Shown piece by piece: positions 55,431-64,000 of a stretch of 64,000 bases of DNA (positions within the stretch are counted from its first letter, which is position 1; each line of letters begins with the position of its first letter). The notes under the pieces are model-generated. The model saw nothing but the letters and a program-made list of their open reading frames with translations, did no database searches and was not told where the DNA came from. Both the position numbers and the translations under genes were made by a program. The stretch covers positions 434,001-498,000 of the forward strand of contig JBLDXI010000046.1 in assembly GCA_047495785.1 (NCBI GenBank), in the 5' to 3' direction. The DNA comes from Lepidodermella squamata (taxonomy: Eukaryota; Gastrotricha).

Positions 55431-56664
55431 ATTTTGGGAACGATATCTGCTCACATCCGACAATCCGGCCCAAATTATCTCATGATTTCTCGACTTACGG
55501 TCCTGATTGTCGCAACAGGGTTTACATTGATTTCCGGCTTGACGTTATAGAAGTTGGTAATCGAAACCGGTGGATTTGATTATGTGGTCAAGAGGCCCGC
55601 GGCACTACGGTTACTCGCATGAGCAAATTCTTCAGCTCTAAATTTTGCCACAGTCGGGCTTTCTGAAAAATTGAGCCTTTTCAATGATCCATTTATTCAT
55701 TCATTCAGTAATTCATTGCATTTTAATTAACGGCAATGGAGATTGAGAGCGTGATTTCAGATGGCTCCATAATGATTTTAAAATCGGCTAAAAATTCTGG
55801 AAAATTAAATTGTGACACATTTTTGAGTCGGAGCAGCTGCACATATATGTGCAACTGTTAGGCCATTGACATCATAATCGAATTCCATCGGGTTTACTAG
55901 CTTCCAGCCACGATAGGTAATGATTTTTGTTTAGAAGAAATGCAGGCTGTGAGCTATGAGTGAGATGAGTCACAATCCAAAAAGAGAGGTACTAAATTGG
56001 GGTTTAGCTTTCTTTACTTAATAGGACAAAACCAGGAGAAAACAACTCCTCTAAAATAGAAAAGTAGGGCGTAATGCGTTTTCTCCATCTCCACTGAAGA
56101 GTACCTAGGTGCAAAAGGTTATTTTACGCCATTCGCTTCTATTTTAGGCGAGTCGCAACACGCAATACATATTTACCATTGCGCATACGCATGTTGTATT
56201 ATGACAGCTATGATTTTAGCACTTTTCTTTTTCTGTGTCCCAAGTGCCTTCAATACCGTGAGAGTACAAATCCTACACTTGACAACTCCTAAGAATGATT
56301 GATAATATCGAGGGATTACGGAATCGCAAACAATTATTAAGAAAGCGATTAATTTGTTGGGAGTTGCAAGATTCAATTTCGGTCACTTGTGTGTCGCTGC
56401 CACTGAGTGGTAAAGGAAATCAGTTATTTACTCAGAAAATAAGATTTTTTCGTTTAAGGAATTTTTTTCGAGGTAAGGAATTTTTGAAATAGAGACAAAG
56501 CAGGTATTTGGCCCACCTTAAATATTCGAAAAATGTTGATAAAAATTCCCACCGACTATGGTTAATGGTTAAATTCTGACATAATGTTAATAAAAAAATG
56601 TTGATAAGCCGCTCAGTCCAAGGTCGTGCCGGGGTGAAAAAACGCCATCTTTGGCTAAAAGCGT
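55431..56664. other. Intergenic DNA between array genes
   Basis: No gene recognised. 55440-55620 resembles 58540-58690 (GATATCTGCTCA, then GTTATAGA.GT, GGCGGATT/GGTGGATT and TATGTGGTCAAG), another trace of tandem duplication. Confidence 0.45.
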
Positions 56665-56960
56665 TGTTATATATCTCATTTGTCATTTTTTACTGCTTCG
56701 TGAATCTGTAATAATATATAAGCTCGCTCACACACCGCCAGAATGCGTGTTTTTTTTTACTAAGGCATAAAAAAACTAAAAATGCGCCGGCCGGGCGGTG
56801 GAATGATATGGAAAGATATTCGGGTAGGATGATGATGCAGGTGTGAGGCGTACATAAAACAAATTATATAACCGGCGAGCATGCACCGAGGCAGTTGAAC
56901 TTAACGCGCAAGAATGTCATACCGCAGTTAAAGACTATAAAATTGCCTTTTTGTAGAAGA
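56665..56960 (+). promoter_or_regulatory. Conserved promoter block of the single-module gene at 57.0 kb
   Basis: Shared with 61015-61300 at much higher similarity than the rest of the intergenic DNA: TATCTCATTTGTCATTTTTT, GTGAATCTGTAATAATATAT, GCTCACACACCG, GCGCCGGCCG, GGAAAGATATTCGGG and GGTGTGAGGCGTAC. A TATATAA box at 56865-56871 is followed by CCGGCGAGCATGCACCG and GGCAGTTGAAC, about 160 bp upstream of the ATG. Transcription should start about 30 bp after the TATA. Confidence 0.65.
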
Positions 56961-57027
56961 AAGCCAGTCTTGCTTTATACACGCCGAAGATTTATTTCTT
57001 CTAGATTTCTTCTATTCAGCATTCAGC

Positions 57028-58266
57028 ATGCTAACAAGAATCATTTTGGTGAGACTTTTCAACAAAATTGAATATTTTTCTTATTTCCTTCCTGAAAATC
57101 AGACGTTGTGTCTTGCATCGAGCGCATTGGGGCAAAAACTTTCTACAAGTAAGCCCCGCGATGCTTTATAGAGTTGCGTTGACATCATTCTTTAATTGAT
57201 AGATTGCACAGATGCCTCGGTGAAATGCCCAGATAATCAAAGATGCGAGGCCTTCTCCACTTTTGTAAGAAATTTCGCTTTGCAGGCAATTCGCTTTTCT
57301 ATTCAAAAACTTAATTCTAGGACCCACCATGCAAGTCGAAGGCTTGCGTTTGTAACGACTGCGCTGTTCGAGGTGAATATGGCGATGATTGTGTCCCGAG
57401 TATGTTTTTTCTTTCGCTAGATAGATTCGCAGAATTTCTCATTCCTTTCATCTTAGCTACCTACGTCAATGCCCTAGGCGCAGCCTGCAATACGCCTGGT
57501 GCTGTTATAACCATACCCGCCGCAGATTGTGATAAGCCAGCGAACAAAGCCCGATGCCTTCTTAGTACCCAGGGCAATGGCTGTGATGCCGGGACGAAAT
57601 GCTCATCCAACGATCAGTGTGCTGGCTACGACCGCACTTGCGAGCAAGGTTGGTGCGTTTGCAGGGAGAAGTTCCAGGTTTTCGACTACAACACCGGCAG
57701 GTGCGTCGAACGACAAATCGGCGATTCGTGCTCGAACGACACCGACTGCGCTATCACACGCGATAAGAAGAACTACTTGGTCTGCCGTAGTGGCAAATGC
57801 GCCTGTGATACGGCCGCTGGTGTTGAAACCGAGTACCGTGAATATAATCAGCTGTGGAATACCTTCGATGTTAAGCGTGCTTGTTTGAACAAAAAGGCCA
57901 CGGTTAACGTGAAACAGGGAGAACGATGTGACCCAGTCGTCACCAACATCAACTATGAAACAGCTAAGGTTTGCGAAAAATCACTGGTCTGCTTCGCCTG
58001 CATGGAAGATAGCGGGCTGTGCCGTGAGTTTTTAAGGATGCTCTTTGAAATCTGAAGTTATCTCGATTCTTCCAGGCAAGTTCAACGGACCTATTGGAAA
58101 GTCGGCTGATCAATGCGGGCGACAAAAGTTCGTGTATTCAGGTCAAAAGCCGTTGGATGATGCTCCGATCAAGACTGCCTCGGGCAAGAGCGGTGCGACT
58201 GTCATCGCATCCTCGGTCTCGGCGCCAATCCTTGCTGCTTTCTTGCTCATTGTTTCGGCTTATTAA
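57028..58266 (+). CDS. EB-module Cys-rich GPI-type surface protein, single module
   Basis: Six exons: 57028-57048, 57103-57148, 57203-57264, 57321-57399, 57457-58023 and 58076-58266; 321 aa, every junction in phase. The signal peptide is MLTRIIL plus TLCLASSALG, split by a 54-bp intron. Then NCTDASVKCPDNQRCEAFSTF and DPPCKSKACVCNDC. The large exon has EB-like units: GNGCDAGTKCSSNDQCAGY, CEQGWCVCREKFQVFDYNTGRC, SCSNDTDC, CRSGKCACDT and KSLVCFACMEDSGLC. The final exon gives KFNGPIGKSADQCGRQKFVYSG, a Ser/Gly/Ala-rich stretch and the hydrophobic tail APILAAFLLIVSAY, a good GPI signal. Intact and the clearest reference copy for the family. Function unknown beyond extracellular display. Confidence 0.88.
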
Positions 58267-61014
58267 AAACTTTATTGGTTTCCAAAGCATCAGATGTCAG
58301 AAGAATATGACGATGCTTTCAGGATTGCAATTCCCCAGCTTTACACATTACCGACTGAAATAACTCATCTGATAAATAAAAAAGTTATTTTTGAGTTCAA
58401 CGTTAACTGGATTAGAAGGGCGCGAAGGCCTCAACCGTTCTGCAACACCTGAGATGCGATTTCAAACAACACGCTCAACCTTTCATTATTCTTGACTGTT
58501 ATCAGGTTTTTGGGCATGCCCGCACTATACGAGCGTGATATCTGCTCATTCAGGAATACCCGGTCCGTTTTTGCTAATAGGGACAACCCGTTATAGATGT
58601 AGGTGAATCAAGGCCGGCGGATTCAATTATATGTGGTCAAGGGTCAAGGGACCCAACAGTTGCGCGTATGGGTGGATGTGAGCTACTCCAAAATTGCCAA
58701 CATTCGATGGTAGTGACACCAGAAATGCGTCTCATGGTTTAATCCAACAAAAGAGCGCAGCCTACCGAAATGAGTCGTGTTAAAAGCGTTTGTTAATATC
58801 ATCTATCCATTTCACTTACGTCATATAATTAACAAAAAACATCAGTGAAGTAAAAAGACGAGAAATTAAACAAACAATTCAAGTCGAAGGGCGAAAATGA
58901 AGTGGCGAAAAATGGCAAGTTCAAGCTATGTGATTCATAGGAGCTTTTTTGTTAGCTCTTTGAGACGAATGGCTGACGAGATTTTTTACTTCGCCGCCAA
59001 AACACGCCAAAGTTTTTCCCATTTTTTAATGCGAGGACCGGGGCATTTAGTCAGGGGTCAAATCGTAGCGAATACTAGAATAGTAGAGAAGAATTCCGCA
59101 ATTTTTGACAATTTCGGTTGCAAATATCCGACATAGCCGGTCGAATTTGTTGCCATTTAATCAGCGGATGTACCTGAAATTAAATGAGAATATATATCAA
59201 TTACTAGCTACAAAATCGGAGATCGGGTTAATTCGATTCTTAGCTTGTAAGCTTTTCTTAATAATCCGAGAAATTTCCAAAAAATTATAATAAATTTTAG
59301 AATTATGAATTTAAATATTTGAGGAATTTTTCCCATGAAAACGAGCGATATCAGCACATTTCGAAATTTTGAAACGATAAGACCTGGTTTTTTTCGTAAG
59401 ATGTAAACTTCTGCTTTCTTCAGTTACCTAAAAAGCGCGATTTTTTCCCGCGACCTCGAACGGCTAGTAGCCCATGTTTCCGTGCAGCTTCGGTACAGCG
59501 CACCGACATGCACTAGGCGCTGTTTACGAGTTGCGTCATGCAAAGTGACAATCTCCAGTATACATTGCTTTCCGCAGTATCACGTCTGGGACCAATAAGC
59601 TACGGCTAGTACTGAACGCTAGTACCGCTCCGGCTACCTAGGTTACAATAGTAATTATCTGAAATAATCAATATTTAAAATCAAGTAGCATATATATGGC
59701 GAGAAAGCAACACATCTACTTCTTCTTCAAGCCCCATAGGGCACATCCAATGCCACCAAAAGTTTGTTATTTTTGCGAGTTTTCTGAGCTGCGAACTGTC
59801 GTGAAGGTGGGCCAGATGAACTGCCATCTGCCCATTCATCTGGCTGTCGTTTAAGGCAGAGAGCGAATCTCTACCAGTTACATCGGTCCATACGGTGAGG
59901 TCGGTCAAGGACCACAGGGGATTTCGCGGTCCTACTTCGCTCTTTGTTTTAATCCTTTCTTGGCCGAATTATTTATCTCCGGTAGAAAAACTGTTTTAGG
60001 GTCGAGGGGTTATAGGGGTCCCTGATCGCGATTTTGAAACCCGCTTCTCTCTATCCATCACCGTAAAGGCTGTTCAAAAAGTGATCGAAATCGCCCTATT
60101 GGCCCAGCTGATTTCAGCACATTTTTCAAACACCCTAGTTTCAGCTAGTTTCAATTTTCAAGTTCTAAGCCTCTCCTTCAACACTCCTTGACAATCTTCC
60201 TTTTTTATTTCGAGGAACAAATTAGTTAAAACCAGTTTTCAAAGTCAGAATTTTTATCAGTTTTCAGCAAAGTCAGCTTTTTCACACACTATGGCGGACA
60301 CGATATCATTTTTAGTTTGATCAATAAAAGATGAGAAACCACCGTAATGTCGAAATTTCAATCTCAGGTAGACTATTTTAAAACAGCTACAATGTGCTGA
60401 CCATGCCAAATAACGGCGCGTTCGTTTGAAATTCTTATAGTTAACATCGAAAAGTCGTATTCCTTAAACGGGTGATGAACAATTCATCAAATTAAAATTA
60501 CTGCAGATTTTCAAAGTCTAAATTCCAAAATCGCCCTTATGTATACGGCCATGAAAGGTTGAAGACGATCACAACTTCCACGACCATTAAAATTTGCAAG
60601 ATTGAGCGTTCTCTTCAAGAATTGCTATTCCGAGTAGGGAAACAAATAATTGAAATCAAATGTGGAGGCTTAGTTTGAATTTTACGTTGCAAAAAAAATT
60701 ATGAATGAATTTTAGAAGAATAATTAGGTCAGCTCAAGGCGCAGGATAGCAATTATCAAGATTTTCAAACCGAATTACTTCTCGGGAGTCGTAAAAATGA
60801 ATTTCGGTCGCTGTCTTTAGGTGTTAAAGGAAATTACTCGTTTGTTTAGGAAAGATATTTTTCGTCTACAGAAGTTTTTCCAAGGTTAAGATTTTGTACA
60901 GTTTGTAAAGAAAAATTCGAAAAATTGTTTTTAAAAAATATGGTATCGGCGTTCTATGAAATAATGTTTTTTGCAAACTGTTGATAAGCCGTTACTTAAT
61001 GGCAAAAAAAAAAC
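58267..61014. other. Intergenic DNA between array genes
   Basis: No gene supported over about 2.7 kb. The first 400 bp share blocks with 55.4-55.6 kb. A reverse-strand frame at 59681-59908 (WTDVTGRDSLSALND..) could be a transposon remnant but has no recognised domain. Confidence 0.4.
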
Positions 61015-61300
61015 TTTGATATACATCTCATTTGTCATTTTTTACTGCTCCGTGAATCTGTAATAATATATATGTTCGCTCACACACCGTAGAATGCGTG
61101 TTTTTTACTTAAGAAGGCATAAAAAAATAACAGAAAATGCGCCGGCCGGTGGAATGATGTGGAAAGATATTCGGGCGTGATGATGATACAGGTGTGAGGC
61201 GTACAACAACTTATATAACTGGCGAGCATGCACCGGGGCAGTTGAACTCTTCGTGCAAGAATGTCATAATGCCGCTACTATAAAATTGCTTTATTTGCTG
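61015..61300 (+). promoter_or_regulatory. Conserved promoter block of the single-module gene at 61.4 kb
   Basis: Counterpart of 56665-56960. The TATATAA box at 61213-61219 is followed by CTGGCGAGCATGCACCGGGG and CAGTTGAACTC. The ATG is about 165 bp downstream. Conservation of the TATA region and of the segment about 30 bp after it suggests the core promoter. Confidence 0.65.
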
Positions 61301-61383
61301 TAGTACGACAGTCTTGCTTTTTACACGCCGAAGATTTATTTCTTCAACAATTTACGTTTTCGACTTTTCTTTAGCCAAGCAAC

Positions 61384-62586
61384 ATGCAATCGAGCATTAT
61401 TCTGGTGAGATTTTTCTGAATGATTCAAATACTTTTTAAATTTTCTACCTGAAATTTAGATACTGTCCCTTGTATCGGGAGCACTGGGACAAAAGCTGTT
61501 CTCAAGTAAGTCTTTCCCCGATGCGTAACAGAGTTTCGTTAATGTAATTTGTTAATTGATACTAGATTGCACGGATAATTCTGCGAAATGTCCACAAAAT
61601 CAACGATGCGAGCCCTTCACGACTTTTGTAAGCACGCTTATTATCTATCTACTCTATTTACACATTCTCAATCCAAATTGTAGGACCCACCATGCAAGAC
61701 GAAGGCTTGCGTTTGTAACGATTGCGCTCGAGGGTACATGGCCGATGATTGTGTCCAGGGTATATTTTCCTTTCTCAAGAAAATCCCGCAGATTTTATCA
61801 TTTCTTTCATCTCAGCAACCTACGTCAATTCCTTGAACGCAGCCTGCAATATGCCTGGCGGTATTTTAACCATACCCGGTTCGTTCTGTGATATTAAGGG
61901 GAACCAAGCTCTGTGCCTCACTAGCCCTAAGGCGAATGGTTGCGAAACTACTACACAGTGCTCATCTAACGAAGATTGTGGAGCCACCCGAAAATGCGAC
62001 AATAAAGTGTGCGTTTGCTTTGAGGCTTATCAGGCTTACGACTACAACACCGGCCTGTGCGCCGCACGGCAAATCGGTGATTCATGCTCGAATGACGCTG
62101 ACTGCGCTATTACGCGTGGTAGTCCGAACTATTTGGTCTGCCGTAGTGGAAAATGCGCCTGTGATACGGCCGTTAGTAATGAAACCGAGTACCGTGAATA
62201 CAACGACGACTGGAACAGCTTCGACACCAAGCGAGCTTGCTTCGGCAAGAATGCCGCGCTTAACCTGAAACAGGGTGAAAGATGCGACCAAAAACCGAGC
62301 AATGATAACTACCTAGCGCCTAAGGTTTGCGAGAAGTCACTGGTATGCTTTGCTTGCATGGAGGATAGCGGACTGTGCCGTGAGTTTTTGAAACGGAAAT
62401 GTTTAATATCTGAGAATTGAATTCTTTCAATTCTTTCCAGGCAAGTTCAACGGACCCACACAGCCCACTGGAAAGTCGGCTGATCAATGCGGGCGCAAAA
62501 AGTTCGTCTATTCGGGCCAGCCTCGTTTGTCCTCCGGCTCAGCATCCGTCATAGCTGCCGTTTTGCTCATTGCTTCTGCTTTTTGA
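61384..62586 (+). CDS. EB-module Cys-rich GPI-type surface protein, single module
   Basis: Six exons: 61384-61404, 61460-61505, 61566-61627, 61684-61759, 61816-62379 and 62441-62586; 304 aa, in phase throughout. The signal peptide is MQSSIIL plus ILSLVSGALG. Then NCTDNSAKCPQNQRCEPFTTF and DPPCKTKACVCNDC. The large exon has ANGCETTTQCSSNEDCGATRKC, KVCVCFEAYQAYDYNTGLC, SCSNDADC, CRSGKCACDT and KSLVCFACMEDSGLC. The last exon is shorter than in the sister gene at 57.0 kb: KFNGPTQPTGKSADQCGRKKFVYSG has an insertion, and the tail (SGSASVIAAVLLIASAF) is a compact GPI signal. It shares its promoter block with the 57.0-kb gene, so the two probably have the same expression pattern. Confidence 0.88.
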
Positions 62587-63100
62587 TGATAACTCACTTG
62601 ATTTGTAGCAATAGCATCTGACGTCAGACTGAATAATGACGATGCTTTCGATATTGCAACGCCTAGCTTTACACATTTCCAATTGAAAAAACTCATTCAT
62701 GTATTACCGGTAATATGTAAACATTCGAATATTCGTCATATAAAGTGAAATGTTACGATTAATTTGCCACATGCCCTCAATTACGAAATATAGTTTCTAG
62801 ATCTTAGTTGAGGATACAGTATGAGGTTACTTTCGACCAGCAGTCTGGGCTACGTCATAAGACGAAGAGCTGTTTAATAACTTCAAATACTTCAAACATG
62901 AATCTAAAAAAGTCGCTAAAGAACTTTTTGGCTATTCGTTATTCCTACATATTTTCGGCTTTCAACTGAATTGTAATTCAGGTTAGGATTAGGGTTAGGA
63001 ATAGTTAGGCTAAGGTTGGGTTTGAGATTTGAGAATATTTACGAATAGCCAAATAGTTGAACAACATAACTATGTCAGTGCGATAAGAGGATACCTAATA
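62587..63100. other. Intergenic DNA, no supported gene
   Basis: The first 100 bp match the 3' flank of the 57.0-kb gene (GCATC..A.GTCAGA.TGAA.A.TGACGATGCTTTC). GGTTAGGATTAGGGTTAGGA at 62980-63000 is telomere-like but only about three units long. Confidence 0.4.
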
Positions 63101-63963
63101 CTAATCAATCAATGCTTCTCTTACATATTGCATTGAACGTCCTTTGAATAATCGCTTAGCCGTAACATATGGTTCCATATCGGAACCAATTGGGACATTG
63201 GACATGCGATGACTTCGCTTTCCGAGACTAACAAATATCATCTTCCGCTTGGCCGCACGGGCCTGATGCACGCGGTGGGCGACACGAACTGGAATGTCAA
63301 ATGTCAGCCGCCGAGTGATGTTCACGAAAAGCATATTGATTGTCCGGGAGGAGATGGTGAGGCTCCAACTACTGGGCTATTCAACGCGCGATAGCAGCGG
63401 TAGCAGAGGACGCTGCGACGACGAGCACGCGGCTTCCCCGACTTATGCACGGCCACGGCAACTGCCTCCTTCCAATCCCGCAGTGTGTATTGGCTGCCGA
63501 GCATATGCTGTAGAGCAGACGAATGTGAATCTGTAGAGGCACACCTCCCCACTTATAAAAGACGTTGCCGACACCGTTGAGTCCAGGGGCTCTGAAAGGC
63601 TTCAGGTTATCAATTGCGCTAGCATGCGCTGGCGGACACTGAATTCCTGCGGACCTGCGGGCTTCGACGAGAGCAGCGTTGATTGCACGGCGGTACTCGG
63701 TGAAGCGAAGGATCGGTTCGCAAGCTGAGGGAGTCGGATCGCACCGAGAAGGTACGCTGGTAGTCCTTACGATCAGCCCGGGAGAATTCGAACCGAAGGG
63801 TGGGTTCACGACTGGGCAGGACGCGCTTAACGCCAAGCAGCGGCATCTCAAAGAGTGTAGAATTTCTGAAGTGATCACTCTCCAGCCGATTGCCGATGGT
63901 AATAGATCCACTGAGCAGCTGACGGACAGCTACATTTACCACCCAGACATCGAGTGTCGACAA
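63101..63963 (-). pseudogene. Non-LTR retrotransposon reverse-transcriptase fragment
   Basis: The reverse strand encodes, across frameshifts, EYRRAINAALVEARRSAGI, NLKPFRAPGLNGVGNVFYKWGG, PLQIHIRLLYSIC and DWKEAVAVAVHKSGK, then a YR-type motif. This is the N-terminal reverse-transcriptase pattern of LINEs (APG.DG, F.KW.G..L, W..A..V.I.K.GK). Several frame changes are needed, and the YADD region is not seen. It continues towards the right edge of the window, where the 5' part would lie. Confidence 0.65.
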
Positions 63964-64000
63964 GCTATTCCAGTGTGCGGATTCCAGAAATCATTTGTGC

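Noticed and set aside
59681-59908. Reverse-strand frame WTDVTGRDSLSALND...
   Set aside because: Possibly retrotransposon-derived but no motif is decisive.
62980-63025. Telomere-like TTAGGG words
   Set aside because: Only a few irregular units and genes on both sides; not a telomere.

Overview
This is nuclear DNA of a compact animal genome. The evidence is protein-coding genes with GT-AG introns mostly 47-60 bp long, metazoan families (receptor tyrosine kinase, Cys-loop channels, EGF/LamG, FAAH, retinol-dehydrogenase-like SDR, GPI-anchored Cys-rich proteins), tight gene spacing and many short DNA transposons. Intron size and a 26-bp intergenic gap between two same-strand genes fit a larvacean-like or nematode-like genome. 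I cannot fix the species from sequence alone.

Layout, left to right. At 0-15 kb there is a left-truncated reverse-strand gene with a perforin-2-like 'CP-G / NP-T / GGFY' ectodomain, a two-domain Golgi-type glycosyltransferase, two near-identical intronless Cys-loop receptors on a tandem duplication (the second copy still carries a wrecked tail of the glycosyltransferase), a secreted PQQ-like propeller protein between them, and a complete receptor tyrosine kinase whose ectodomain matches the truncated gene at the left edge. At 15-19 kb there is an SDR and a secreted LamG-plus-four-EGF protein. At 20-30 kb lie two FAAH-like amidases about 6 kb apart, separated by a transposon with convergent transposase and AT-hook genes and a piggyBac-like MITE, followed by a small ankyrin gene. 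At 33-39 kb are the first EB-module gene, a nine-exon Cys-loop channel, and a reverse-strand protein with four C..CC..C repeats.

From 40 to 62.6 kb a tandem family continues. With the 33-kb gene it comprises six genes of one architecture: split signal peptide, two small Cys-rich exons, one large EB-like exon, and a C-terminal exon ending in a GPI-type hydrophobic tail. Two members (43.8-47.3 and 52.0-55.1 kb) are two-module fusions in which the C-terminal exon of module 1 is spliced straight into the third exon of module 2. One fused gene carries a CGA-to-TGA nonsense codon, another member has a one-base frameshift, and a relic fragment lies at 55.3 kb. This looks like an actively expanding and decaying family of surface proteins.

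Mobile and repeat DNA is abundant: a MITE family with perfect 9-bp target duplications (two copies), a TTAA element with perfect 167-bp inverted repeats, long foldback elements, tRNA-derived SINE-like pieces, a decayed pogo-like transposase and a LINE reverse-transcriptase fragment at the right edge. How the gene products work together is not shown by the sequence. Most are secreted or membrane proteins, and any shared role in recognition or signalling is only inference.
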